A stretch of 64,000 bases of DNA from Euclidia mi (Eukaryota; Arthropoda; Insecta; Lepidoptera; Erebidae). The DNA lies in assembly GCA_944739405.2 (NCBI GenBank), contig OX123183.2:97788729-97852728 (forward strand), in the 5' to 3' direction. Shown here one piece after another: positions 10,426 to 21,613 of this stretch; positions within the stretch are counted from its first letter, which is position 1; every line of letters begins with the position of its first letter. A program made the translations under genes and the position numbers. The notes under the pieces are model-generated. The model was not told the origin of the DNA and did no database searches. It saw only the letters and a list, made by a program, of their open reading frames with translations.

Positions 10426-10740
10426 TTTTTTTATGTCATAAGCGGCAGACGAGCAGATGGATCGCCTGATGGTAAACAATTACCGTCGCCCATGGACACA
10501 AGCAACATCAGAGGAGTCACAAGTGCGTTGCCGCCCTTTGGGTTAGGAAAAGGGATGGGAGGAGGAGAGGGATGAGGGAGAAAGAATAGGGAATAGGGCC
10601 TCCGGCACTCTCACTCACCGAATGAAACCCAACCATATAGGTACTGTTACTTTAAATCGATTTACTGTGAGAGGGTAGTACTTCCCCGGTCGAGCCGGCC
10701 CATTCACGCTGAAATCAGTAAGGATCTACTACCTATTAAT
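10426..10740 (-). repeat. poly(A)-tailed short repeat M, copy 2, inserted in a SINE
   Basis: Same landmarks as copy 1 in the same orientation, including the T-rich left end (the A tail on the minus strand), 'gcggcagacgagcagatgga', 'gcccatggacacaagcaaca' and 'cccggtcgagccggccca'. It separates a SINE head from its body, so it is younger than that SINE. Confidence 0.75.
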
Positions 10741-10905
10741 TAATTTCGCAGTTTATTGTGTGTTCAATTGTTTATTATCGCAGCTAAGTGGTTAATAGAA
10801 ACAACGTGAGGACATCTGCATGACTGTGTCACTTGGCTAGCTCGATGTTCTAGAAGAGTGCCATGCCCAGAGTAGTGGGACTATTTATACGGGGATAATG
10901 ATGAT
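10741..10905 (+). repeat. SINE-B body and tail, right part of the split SINE
   Basis: Degenerate body 'ttcaattgtttattatcgc', then a worn middle and the tail 'gaagagtgccatgcccagag' and 'agtgggact', which match 'gaagagacccgtgcccag' and 'cagtgggaca' of the copy at 46034-46280. Confidence 0.5.
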
Positions 10906-11589
10906 AAACGCTTTGAAATAAAGAATACTAATCTACCTATATAATACTCAACTGTTGGGTTTTCCAAAGGTTTATTTTAAATTGTCTTTCGGGATATATA
11001 CCACGTACCTTTGTTTGTACATCCGTGAACATGCGCTCGTGAACATGCGCTTGTAACAGTGGCGAAATATCGGTTACTCCAAACAAAGGTATATATCCCG
11101 AAAATCAATTTGAAATAAGTTCGAATGACCACGAAACTTTAAAATTCTATATTTCCAAGGGTTTATTTTACTTTTTATTGTTAAACTTAATATAAGTACA
11201 ACAAAATAATAATATACAGGGTGTAAAAAGACCCTTAACGAAAACTGAAATCCCAAGTTGTACCAATCAGTACAAACATTTTTTATTTCAGCACCATATC
11301 TGGGAAATTACTGGTTTATTAGATATTGAGGATCAAAGTTAGTATGGAATTATTCTAATTAGGTACAAAATCGATGCATTTACCCCTCCAATTTGTTCTT
11401 TAGATGCCCTATAACCCCATTGATAAGTAGGTATTTCGAGCATTGCACGCGCGCGCAATCGCGTGAAATCTCAAAAAAAAATCGTTTCCCAGGTATTATT
11501 TTTGGTTAGTATGACTTGGCATGATGTCCACAATGAGTAGACTTCGACTTGGTGATGGGTCTTGTGTCACCCTGTATGTATGAGTGTAA
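10906..11589. other. AT-rich DNA with an inverted repeat around 10985-11103
   Basis: 'cgggatatatacc' and 'cctttgtttg' (about 10990-11015) recur in reverse complement at about 11082-11100 ('caaacaaaggtatatatccc'), giving an imperfect stem around ~70 nt. The loop holds a short direct repeat 'gtgaacatgcgct'. Nothing else is recognisable up to the SINE. Confidence 0.5.
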
Positions 11590-11797
11590 TTTTTTTTTAA
11601 TTTTTTCTATAGACTCACGCCTGTATCCCCGCAGGGGTAGGTAGAGGTGTATTACTACACCCACATTTCGCCATGAATTTTGCTGCTACTGAGAATTTTC
11701 TAACGGAAAAACCCAATAACACTTTGCCTGACCCGGGAATCGAACCCGAGACCTCCCAATCCCACGAGCACATTTATGCCGCGAGACCAACGAGGCA
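11590..11797 (-). repeat. SINE-A copy with internal deletion
   Basis: The minus strand shows a tRNA-like head ('ggtctcgggttcgattcccg' contains box B) and the conserved 3' end 'gcctacccctgcggggatac'. Compared with 48230-48487 it lacks the ~50-bp segment around 'ggtacggcaataggctcgcc'. Confidence 0.8.
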
Positions 11798-14366
11798 GTC
11801 AACGAGTGAAATTGCACGTGTTAATCCATATAAACGGTTATATAAAGCCATCATAGCCGGGAAATTAAAGAGCAAAAACTTCTAAACTTCGCGTTTCCGC
11901 ATACAGAATTTTCCGTAAGTTTTGCCGTACTGTGAGAACTTCTGCACAATACACATCAACAATGTTTCTATACGTACATACATCATATTTAGTGTACGTT
12001 TTCTCTTTTGGCATTTAGATTTAATAGTCGATACTTGATATTTTTCTCACAATTGTGAAATAATAACTACTACTCACACAGTTATTTTGAAGTATCCAAT
12101 ATTGTATTACATAACATTCATACTGTTTTATGAGATCAGCACCTGTATCCCAAAGAATTTCAAAAGAAATAATCGTATCAAGATAACTTCTTATATCCAA
12201 ATATGGGTTTTTTATAAAAGCATTAGATGCAATAATATAGTTCGTTTGTAAGTTAGTATAGGAACAATGGTCAGTTAAAATGATCTCATACGCCCATTAG
12301 ACAGTTGACCTGAATCAGATAAGCTAAACCACAGATTTGTTATACAATCTTCATACAAACGTTGACGGTTAACGGTAAAAGGTTATTGACTGCGACAGTT
12401 TTTGACTTTATATGCTTTACTTAAGAATATGGGACGTTATAAAACAGTAGTTTTGTCCTACTTCGTGTTCTAAGTAAAAAAGGTACGAGGGAATAATTTA
12501 TGAGTGAACTTTTATCTAAGTTCGCCGAAGCAGAAATGTTTCAGTTTTGCTGCAAAATGTATAAAGATAAACGATGTTATGTTTGTGTTTGTTGATGTAT
12601 GTTGAAGTTGTTTATATTTGTAAAGTTGTGACAGTGTTTCAGCTGGCTTTTAACCTTTGATATATAGGCGGAGTGGTGAACGGTAGTGCCCTAAAAGTGT
12701 CTGTTTGTAACTGACGTCAGAATGAATGTAACGAATTGCTGTTTATCTCGTTAAAACTATTACTAGCTACACCACAATAAAATCAATTCAGTCAATCTAA
12801 ACATTTCCAACCTTAAAAATTGTCAGCTTATTTCCAATAGAATAGACTATGTCTAAGTGACTGACAGTCACACGCAATTCTCTGCCAGGTCTTGCATTAG
12901 TAAAACGTTGATAGGATAATCCAATTCAACTTTAACATGGAGTATGAACATGGGAACGAACCCACCAATTGTCGCTACGACATCCACAGAATTTTCACAC
13001 GAATGTACATAAATATATGAAAAAAAAAACACGAATGCGACCTTGTCATATTGTATTTAATTTCATAAAAAACTCGCACCAATACTTATTTGGGCACAAA
13101 AACTCGTAACATAATCAAGAAAAACTAGATGAGATACTTTGTGGACGCGGAGTGCGAATGCCCCTAGGTGACACGACGGCCGCCAGCAAAAAGCCATTAA
13201 CAAACAAGATGGACAAACATACAGATATTGAAATCGGGGTCCTATTGTATCATCTTCTTGAAGTCATAGATATGAATTATTTCATATTTATAATAACAAT
13301 GTAGATACTGACACCTATTATGCTAAGAATAATAATATTATGACGGGCTATATTTGGAATCTACGTAGGTATTTTTTACAGGTTTTTTTTATTTATGCTT
13401 TTTAGTTATTTTTTTAACAAAATAAGCAGTCCGTAAAAAGGAAGGCCCTATGTCCTTTATATATAAAAAAATAATCAATTTGTTTGCGAAACGTCTCCAT
13501 TTTTTAATTTTTAACTCACGATGGACAATTTAAAAATTTTGGTCTTAGACTCCGGCACGATAGCTATGACTCTAAATTAGTTAATGTTACTCGAAACAAC
13601 GCATTTTACAACGTTCAGGTTGAAATCGGCTGTAACTCTAATCCCAATTTGATAATCTACCGACTTCCCACTTCCATATAGTGGCACTGTACCAAAACAC
13701 TTCTCAATCGAATTATATCGAACGCTACAGCATTCGACGCTGTCATCAGGGCGTCCGCGTCTAAACAGGCACCTCAACAACAACAGACTGACGCCATTGA
13801 AACGACAACCGATACGCCGTATTTAGACTTGACTGTTTTACTTGCACCCATGTTAGTAGTTCAGGGGCTAATGGCAATTGCACCGTGTTTGTTCCGATGT
13901 TACTTGATAAAGGAGTCAGAGGTCACCATGACAGTTTTTATGTCCCCTGAGACTGACTATCGAGAGACCTATTTCCTCTTATGGGTGTGGCTGACGACCT
14001 GACTGATGTGATGGGCACGGATGCCTTTTGTGTACTTTTGCAACATTTTATTTCAGCTGTATTTGGTGCAGCAAAGTGACGGTTTCCGCGTCATAGATAA
14101 GTTAAATCACAGTCTAAGTTTTTATGTTGGCAGTAACAGGGATACGTTGGCATCAATAAAAATTGGCTGCTGCTAAATTTGGTAGTCTTGATACAAATCA
14201 AATCAAATCGTTTATTGCAAACTAAGTGTTCATTTAAGATGGTATACATTAATAAGTGCTTTAGACTTAGCGCCTTTTTCAAGCGTAGCAATACATAAGC
14301 TGAGTAGCATATAAAAACACTACTATAGATATACACTTCTATAGATCCACTTCTGAATACAGAAAT
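11798..14366. other. unassigned AT-rich DNA
   Basis: About 2.5 kb without a supported gene or named repeat. Near 14190-14320 'caaatcaaatcgtttattgc' looks like the A-tailed end of a retrotransposed sequence on the minus strand, but I cannot assign it. The short minus-strand ORFs at 13577-13783 and 14091-14336 show no motif. Confidence 0.45.
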
Positions 14367-14379
14367 GTATGTATCTATA
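14367..14379 (+). repeat. putative 13-bp TSD of the Penelope-like element, left
   Basis: 'gtatgtatctata' here and 'gtatgtacctata' at 15246-15258 match at 12 of 13 positions and bracket the element. Confidence 0.55.
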
Positions 14380-15245
14380 GTATCTTCTTGGGTTTACGCG
14401 AATGTTAAACATTGCAATTAAACTACAGTTTATGGATTTTATCGCGATGTATTGGTTTCACTAAGTTATTACATTTGAAACGAATTAACGATTTATTACT
14501 AGCCCACGTTTCGAATTCTTTACAGGATTCATGTTCACGGCAGACTGAGGTGATATTTGTCTTTTTCTTGAATGTATAAGTTATCTCAAAGTACCCGAAC
14601 ATTTTTCAACTACTGGTGTTACTATTTACGCAGAATGAGCTCACAGTGTCCTTAGTTCTTCTGGTGACTTTGTCCTTCTTGGGTTCCATTAGCCTTATGA
14701 CTGGGTCCCAAGCTGGAGGAACATTCAAACCAACTTCCCTATTGAAATTAGGGTGTTTTTTTTTTAATTTCAATAGCCTCTCGTATCATCCTTGGAAGTG
14801 TTTGTTATGTGGTTCATCAAATCGCAGGTACTGGTTGGGTCCTTGTTCCACATGTTCACACACAGCAGACGTTGTTGAGCGTTTATATTTTATGTCAGCT
14901 ATATGTTATTTGAGTCGAATGCCTATGCTTCTCTGGGTTTGTCCAATGTATGATAGCCCACATTCACAGTCGAATGTGGGCCAACCAGGAGACCTAAGGA
15001 CACTGTGAGCTCATTCTGCGTAAATAGTAACACCAGTAGTTGAAAAATGTTCGGGTACTTTGAGATAACTTAAACATTCAAGAAAAAGACAAATATCACC
15101 TCAGTCTGCCGTGAACATGAATCCTGTAAAGGAATCGAAACGTAAGCTAGTAATAAATTAAAAATGTAGTTTCTAGATCATTCGTTTCAAATGTAATAAC
15201 TTAGTGAAACCAATACATCGCGATAAAATCCGTAAACTGTAGTTT
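14380..15245 (-). mobile_element. Penelope-like element (PLE) remnant with long inverted arms
   Basis: An 866-bp insertion. The left arm (about 14420-14655) reappears in reverse complement as the right arm (14994-15245) with scattered changes and one small insertion near 15165. The ~340-bp core encodes, on the minus strand, the end of a GIY-YIG endonuclease (see the pseudogene entry). Penelope-like elements characteristically combine a reverse transcriptase with a GIY-YIG domain and often carry terminal repeats in direct or inverted orientation. The reverse transcriptase part is absent, so this is a 3'-terminal piece plus an inverted partial copy, framed by a probable 13-bp TSD. Confidence 0.75.
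14625..14990 (-). pseudogene. Penelope GIY-YIG endonuclease, C-terminal fragment, decayed
   Basis: Minus-strand translation from about 14968 downward gives CECGLSYIGQT, the start of a GIY-YIG nuclease module (YIG core), followed by an R-rich segment interrupted by a stop where the motif would read 'RLK' then 'H'. Further on, 'AVCEH' is the conserved His-containing motif typical of PLE endonucleases. After a shift of frame, 'IREAIEI' and 'PPAWDPVIRL' match the C-terminal tail usual for PLE proteins, with an A-run near the break (a run of T on the plus strand at about 14757-14765). In PLEs this domain nicks target DNA for insertion. At least one stop and one or two frameshifts make it non-functional. 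The plus-strand ORF at 14616-15008 is only its antisense shadow. Confidence 0.78.
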
Positions 15246-15258
15246 GTATGTACCTATA
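15246..15258 (+). repeat. putative 13-bp TSD of the Penelope-like element, right
   Basis: Partner of 14367-14379 with one mismatch. It abuts the start of a family H repeat. Confidence 0.55.
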
Positions 15259-15430
15259 CTAAAATTAAAAGCTGAAGATTTTGTACGTTCGTTTTGTTGA
15301 ACGCGCTAATCTCATGATCTACTGGTTCGAATTTGAATTTATTTTGTGTTTTATAGTGTTTTTATCAAGATAGTCTACATACGGAACGGTAGCCATACTG
15401 GTCATAAGTATAAATAACGCGGGTGTAGCT
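15259..15430 (+). repeat. family H repeat (Helitron-like?), degenerate
   Basis: It shares 'agctgaag', 'gttgaacgcgctaatctca' and 'tactggttcgaatttgaa' with the better copies at 37322-37535 and 57764-57978, and ends with 'cgcgggtgtagct'. The 3' part is worn. Confidence 0.5.
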
Positions 15431-16844
15431 AATATTCTGTAAAGGATAATAGGACCCAAATAATTTGGAGGACGGAAGATTCATGACCAGGTACATCGCT
15501 GACATTAAAAAACGAACACAGGTTAAATTAGGTATTCAGATAATATTGAAAAGATAATCTATTTAAATTTAAACTACTTTCCCAGTCTTTAATTACAGCC
15601 ACCGTTTTATTGCTAACATATACATAGCCAGATTTCTCCTGAGACCTTCTTACACATAAATACATCCATCCATTTCTTATCTAAACTGAGAATCATAGAC
15701 AGCCGTAAAGGAAGTCAAGCAATAACTTATATATTAAACTGAGTATTAAAAATAATAAATAAGTTTGCTGATCTCGTACTATCTGTAAATTAAGCTTCTT
15801 ACTTGATTCTGAGCAAAGGTCATCAATAAAATGAAATGTAATTTCAAACCAATTTATCTTACGTCGAATAATTAATATGTAAAGTGGGTACATTTTTTTT
15901 TACCTCGTCTATTGTGAGTGTTTCCGCCACACCAATAATTACAGCCAATCCTTTATCGTAACAAATTATATTTTCCCACAGCGGCGTTCAGTGCGAACAA
16001 GTTAAAAGCTAAGTTAGAACTTGTTTCTACGTAATGGTTCTCCTGTCATTGTCACTTTAGTCAGTGCATCTAGTTGCCCGGCTTGAAAGCACCGAGATAA
16101 CGCTGCTACACAATTTCACACCTTATGTTGAAACGTACAAGGTTGGCTTTCAAATGGTGTGTGATATTCCCCTGCTCAGTCGTCAAAATTACATCTGGTA
16201 TGTCTGACTGCGAAGGCCTCTAAGACTGACATGATATAGGCGGGGTAGCTTTGACAATAAAAATTATGGCAATTACTGTCCAAATAAAGAATCGGTGCCC
16301 CACTTTCGGCAAGGCTATTGGAAAAATTGATTGGTATTTAAGTGCTTTTATGGGTTGTTGAGATGATCGATATGTGTGATTAGGCAATCGACATCGTGTT
16401 TCGGTTATTAGCGATTTGTACTGTGTGAAGGGACGGTTTTCTTTCAAGAAAGTAAAACTAATCGACCTTTTTTCATTTCTTTTCATTGCATGCACATTTT
16501 GCTAGTTATGTTTGTATAATGCGTGGTGTATCTTCAAACCGTCAAGTATGAGTTAATACACTTCGATAGATCATTCTCATTATGTATACAAGACATCATA
16601 TACGTCAATCTAATATTCTGTTGTATCTTGTTAGACTTGAAAACTGGACCCATGGCTCATAAGACCGGAATGCGCCAGGATGATACATCACTCATTTACG
16701 ATATTTGTATATCTTTCAATATTATTACTGCTAGGTAGCTAGTTTTACTTTTACAACATGCATTATAGTATCCAAACTACATCTGTAATGAGATATGCGG
16801 TCATTATGGATACGTCGGAAACTCTTTTTACGTGATAATTTTGT
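15431..16844. other. no recognisable feature
   Basis: AT-rich DNA with chance ORFs (15693-15893 and 16220-16495 minus, 16523-16738 plus) lacking recognisable domains. Confidence 0.5.
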
Positions 16845-17035
16845 TCGTTTGGTCATAAAATTATCATCAGAGGGTAAGCGATTACCGCCACCTATGAATA
16901 CAATACTAAAAGAGTCACAGATGCGTTGCTGTCCTGTATGGGAAAAGTTATAGGAAGCGAAACAAGATGAGTGACAAATAAAAGAGGTTAGGGCATGCGG
17001 CACTTTTATTCACTGAACATAACGCTACTACAAAA
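16845..17035 (-). repeat. poly(A)-tailed short repeat M, degenerate copy
   Basis: 'gagggtaagcgattaccgcc', 'gagtcacagatgcgttgc' and 'cacttttattcactgaac' follow the same order as in 9743-10068, with many substitutions and a missing terminal part. Confidence 0.6.
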
Positions 17036-17461
17036 TCATAATAATATATACCTTTTCGTACCAATATTTTCATCCTAATCCTATTTCATTCAAAATTGCC
17101 TTGAATGGCCATCTAATAGGGTAACACCAAACATAAAGTCGGTCTTCAGACGAATTGATCTTGTTGCCAGCCGCGTGAACTTTAGGACTGAGAGGAACTT
17201 TGAACGCGCTGCACTATTAATCAAGGAGCCATTGTGAAAGCACTACCGACTTGCAGAACACAGAAACTAAAGCTCCTATCTAGCCAGTGTTTGTATAATG
17301 CGAGGACTTGCAATTTAGCTCATCGCGTATTTTAGTTAAATGGACTTACATTTATTTTGCAGTTACAGAATTGTATTCGGCCTATATCAAAGTGTGGGAG
17401 AATATAACATATTATATTTTTTCACGAAACTTGCTTTGCACGAGTAGAACTTATAGGTAGT
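17036..17461. other. no recognisable feature
   Basis: AT-rich spacer between two M copies of opposite orientation. Confidence 0.5.
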
Positions 17462-17770
17462 AGAGCCTTGCTGATTTCAGCATGAATGGGCCGGTTCGAC
17501 CGGGGAAATACTACCCTCTCACAGAAAATCGACGTCAAGTAACGGTACCTAAACTGTTGCGTTTCGTTCGGTGAGTGAGAGTGCCGGAGGCCCTATCCCC
17601 TATTCCTTTTCCCTCATCCCACTCCTCAGCCTATCCCCATTCCCAACCCCAATGGGCGGCAACGCACTTGTGCCTCCTGTGGTGTTGCTTGTGTCCATGG
17701 GCGGCGGTAATTGCTTACCATCAGGCAATCCGTCTGCTCGTTTGCCGCCTATTAACATGAAAAAAAAAAC
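17462..17770 (+). repeat. poly(A)-tailed short repeat M, copy 3
   Basis: Plus-strand copy ending 'cgtttgccgcctattaacat' then 'gaaaaaaaaaa'. Overlapping small ORFs here (17571-17825, 17575-17760 and a minus-strand one) all come from the repeat and are not host genes. Confidence 0.8.
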
Positions 17771-19332
17771 TTGCACTTCAGCTATTTTTAAAGACATTTA
17801 TGATCTGATGATCGAAAATCGATAAAATTTTTAAGTTCATTGTTGTTATTTAATTAAGTACATATAAATATTATGTAGTTGAGCTAAAGATGCTTCTGAG
17901 GTGACTATGAAATCGCTTCTTATGAAATATGTTTCATTTAATATTATTTTTACGACATCTGTAATATAGTAGATATTTTATAACACTATAAACATTTTCT
18001 AGTTAAACGTATCTACAAAGTTTCAGTCACCTTTTCTTAACTTTACCCGTGTTATTATCCTCACGTATCCTATATGAGTTCACACACCTTAAGTATGGTA
18101 TTTCTAAATCCACGATCAACACGAACTGCAGTACATCGAAATTACATAATAAAATGTATGCATACAGCTCGTACGTCCGCACACATCTCGCATTCACGTC
18201 CGAGAAAATTTGTTTGCAATTTTGTACTACAACATGAACTCAATCTTTGTAACAGCAAGATGGGAAAACAAGATACCTCGTTTGTTGGAACAGAGTACTA
18301 CGAACAAAGATTTTTATTGTTATGATAACATCACTGACAGCATTCCCGTCAGCATCACTTATTTTTCAAAACATGAAGCTCCAATCGATTGGAAATACCG
18401 GTATTATTTTGTAACTGTGAAGTTAAGTGATAAAATTATTGAAGGTACATTTATATTAGACATAAAGTCACGTAATAATGCTACATAATAATCTGTCTGC
18501 GATGTTAACGGTCGGTCGTCAAACAAAAATTGCAAGAGGCAACTGCTGGTAGAAAACCGCTACATTGATTGCGTCATATCAACAAAAGCAAAATGTGGTC
18601 ATCAATAAGTAACAGTATTCTTACTCTTACTTATTGTACGTGCTACTCTTGCGTGTAAATTGATGTGCCATTTTTGATGTTTTATTGCTTTTCGGCACAC
18701 ACCGTGGTGATCAAATTTGTCACTGTGTAAAAGCACATAATTTTTACGCGTGTTTTATTGCCGGTGAATTACTACAACTTTCTCGTTTAGTAGAATGTAG
18801 GTAAAAGTATTATGGAGAGCTATAGATTGCAAGCAATTAAAACTAGCCATTAGATCGTAAGAAAACCACATATCTCATTTTAGAAATAAAGACAGATATA
18901 GATAGATAAGATTTACGTGTTCTGGATTTTTTGTCTTGCTGTATCTCAGTAATAATAACCTTGAACGCCTGGCAAGTCAGCAGTAACTGGCATTGCAGAC
19001 TCGTACAGAAAGTACTGTTGGCATATTCCTCGATTTGTACTCCAGATAGTCAGAAGAATCCTGACGCAAAAACAATGTGTTTTGAATTAAATTGAAGTAA
19101 CATCCCACACTAGCTTTGAATCTGTTTATATCGTGTTAGTAATAAAACCTTTTTCCAAGTGACAATTCTTACACGACTAACCTTTTTATTGCTTGCATAA
19201 TAAAAACAATTATGCTTACTTATCTGCTTAATCACTCTAATTTGCCAATTACGTAATAAACAAGTAGCTCTTAAAATATCAATGAAATGTCAACAAACAA
19301 GTCATCGTTCGAACGTTTTGCATCCGAGGTTC
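17771..19332. other. no recognisable feature
   Basis: AT-rich DNA. The overlapping plus-strand ORFs at 18049-18488 are in different frames and show no domain or codon signal that I can support. A small GATA-type microsatellite-like stretch lies near 18895-18910. Confidence 0.45.
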
Positions 19333-19371
19333 TATATAAAGCACTTGGCTGCCTCTTGCGTCATTCAGTCG
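19333..19371 (+). promoter_or_regulatory. candidate TATA + initiator core promoter
   Basis: TATAAA at 19335-19340 (within 'tatataaa') lies 32 bases upstream of the A of 'ttcagtc' (A at 19367), which matches the arthropod initiator TCAGTY at the canonical TATA-Inr distance. The intervening sequence is less AT-rich than the flanks. Downstream, an ATG at 19497 opens only 21 codons, so a spliced gene would be needed; no donor site was confirmed. Short motifs can pair by chance in 64 kb, hence the modest confidence. Confidence 0.35.
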
Positions 19372-19888
19372 AGGAAGAAACCGTCTATTTTTAGTAGAGA
19401 GCGAGCCACTAGTATTAATTGTTGCGGTATCTTTCAAGTTTCTGAACTATATTTAGAAGAATTGATAACACTTGCGTCATAGATTTTGTCTTGAAAATGG
19501 TTTGTTTTGCGATATTCTTAGAATTGGAAGACGTCAGCATCCACTCCAATCGTTTTCATTAATGCAGTTTGTTGTCGTTCTTTTACTGTTTGTATTTATT
19601 AATGTATTTATATCGTTTGGTACTTTTTGTACATGGAACATTTCTATATTAGAATGACGAAAATATAAGGATTACTTTCCTACTCATCGTAATTCTATCA
19701 TCGTTATCCGGGTTAATCGTAAGACATTCGGCTTTGAAGTTCGCTGTCCGCTTACTTGTCTGATCAGATTTTTCAGAACATCAGTTTTCCGCGAACGACT
19801 GCCGTCTGAACTGTGCAACCCGCAAATTGCATGGCCTTACACCAGTGCAGTGTCAATAAGAAAGACTATCCATAACTATTGTTAAAAA
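19372..19888. other. unassigned DNA downstream of the candidate promoter
   Basis: Contains a few short frames (19282-19482, 19472-19657) without motifs. If the promoter is real, the first exon would lie here. Confidence 0.35.
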
Positions 19889-19965
19889 AAGATCTTCATG
19901 ACGGCTTAGACCAACGACTTAACGTATTTTCCGAAGCACGAGGCAAACGACAATAAACATGTTAA
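19889..19965 (-). repeat. SINE-C fragment
   Basis: 'agatcttcatgacggctta' on the plus strand mirrors 'atgaagatct' and the 'cacgttaagccgtc' region of SINE-C. The head is absent and the neighbouring SINE-B begins shortly after. Confidence 0.5.
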
Positions 19966-20010
19966 GATAATGGCTTGGATTTCTTGTCTATTCATCATCA
20001 GAACTATCAC

Positions 20011-20266
20011 TATTCTCTCTATGAGAAGGTTTAGGTCATAGTCCACCACGCTGGCCAAGTGCGGGTTGGCAGACTTCACATATCTTTCGAGAACATTATG
20101 GAGACATGCAGGTTTCCTCACGCTGTTTTCTTTCACCGATAAGCAAGCGATAATTAACAATTTAATATGCACTTAACTTCGAAAAGTCATTGGTGCGTGC
20201 CGTGGATTCTAACCCGAGACACTCTGCGTAGCAGTCTGTAGGTCTCTCCACTCGGCTATTGCTGCT
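20011..20266 (-). repeat. SINE-B copy
   Basis: The minus strand reads a tRNA-like head, then 'gtgcatattaaattgttaat', 'gaggaaacctgcatgtctcc' and 'acttggccagcgtggtggac'. Landmarks are in the same order as in 46034-46280. The head-proximal 'ttagaatccacggcacgc' keeps part of box B. Confidence 0.75.
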
Positions 20267-21264
20267 ATTACGGATCTCTACAAAAATCCTCACCACTACG
20301 TACTCTCAACCATACAAAGAGTAATCTTATAACAGTAGAACTTAATGATTAAATTTAACATCGGGTGTTGCCCTCACGCCGTGCCAATTTTCGTGCGGAG
20401 CCTGAGTGATTTCCTTGTTGCCTCAGGTATTATTCCCAGAGTTCCCCCTTGAACCTTTTCGTTACGTTCACGCAATCGTTCGCTGTAAAACATTCGTGTG
20501 CGTTGTGCATGAATTAGGTGTCCGACGCGTAAATTGCGAGTATCTTGCTTTATTATTTTTGTGTGGAACCCGTGTAATACGTTTGTATGGGCTGTGTTTA
20601 AATGCAATCAGTCGCTGCGTAATGTTCGTAGTAGCCAATTTAATTCAATGGCAGACCATGCCTTGTGTATGGGTCTTCTGACAATTATTCAATCAATAAC
20701 TCAAGTAATTAGTGTTGTCTTAAATAAATAATCAATGTTCATAAGCTAGCCCGAAAAATTAAAAGCACAATCTCAATGATTTTTATTATAGACTATCTTT
20801 ATTAAAATCGTGAACATAAATATATTAGTAGTTATGATAAACTAACCAGTCACATATTGAAATTGCTGCCAGTTACTTAAACGATATCATGAATATCAAT
20901 ATACCAGTAATACTAGCTATTCAGTAAGTACATTCTTAAAACTTGATGGAGCTCATATACTTAGCAACAGTTAGTAACAAACTACTTAATGATGTCCACT
21001 GATAAACTAACGGCAAACGCATTTAGCATCTACCAGTCGTTTTAGTAAGCTTGGCGCATCCTTAGAACAGGTAACCTCCGCATACATACAAGTACTACTC
21101 GAGCAAGGCACTTCGTTATTATTGATGATGATTATTTCAATAACAATAAAGAACTTATTGATTTTAAAGTTTGTAAACATCGTACAAAATAATTTAATAT
21201 AGTTATGGTAAAATACCTACTCTGCTGTTATACACTTCATTGTATCAGCCAAATACATCTATTG
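20267..21264. other. unassigned DNA
   Basis: 20340-20620 is less AT-rich than its flanks, with long open frames on both strands (20374-20607 minus, 20406-20681 plus) but no domain; one strand may be transcribed leader sequence, but nothing proves it. The rest is AT-rich and featureless. Confidence 0.4.
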
Positions 21265-21440
21265 CTGGACATAGGCCACCCTAAGCCGTTCCAAAATTAC
21301 CGAGCTTGTGCCGCCCACATTCACCCACTGCCAGCGATTTTCAGTCCACCTTGACGGAGGTCTACCTAAGCTGAGACGGCCGGTGCTTGTCTATACTCCG
21401 GAATCTCTCTGCTCTAACGGCCATCATTTTTGTCCACACC
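21265..21440 (-). pseudogene. LINE reverse-transcriptase ORF, C-terminal remnant
   Basis: On the minus strand 'LGRPPSRWTE' and further down 'RVAYVQQ' followed by a stop match the conserved ending of a common lepidopteran LINE ORF2 (GRPP..RW ... W ... AYVQQ). The spacing between them is disturbed by frameshift or substitution, and everything upstream of about 21440 is lost or unrecognisable. This is the usual outcome of 5'-truncated retrotransposition followed by decay. Confidence 0.55.
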
Positions 21441-21528
21441 ACCTTTTTTGTTGAAGACATTCCTCTTAGTCACAACAACATACCGAGCCCAGCTTGAAAT
21501 GTGCACCGACTCTATATTTTTCTTCTTT

Positions 21529-21613
21529 TTACGAGGTAGGAAATCCGTGCGGATCTCCGGCTCTTGGGGAAATGAGAGCCGGAGCATGTGGCGTTACCAC
21601 TAAAAACCACCTC
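21529..21613 (-). repeat. fragment of the GC-rich unit (3' module type 1)
   Basis: The plus strand 'ttacgaggtaggaaatccgt', 'atctccggctcttggggaaa' and 'ccactaaaaaccacctc' closely match 8457-8541 of GC-rich unit 1. It shows that the A-end module exists separately from the GC-rich body. Confidence 0.75.

Noticed and set aside
14616..15008. 130-codon plus-strand ORF as a gene
   Set aside because: It is antisense to the Penelope GIY-YIG fragment and runs into the inverted arm.
17571..17825. Pro/Ser-rich short ORFs
   Set aside because: Entirely within repeat M copy 3.
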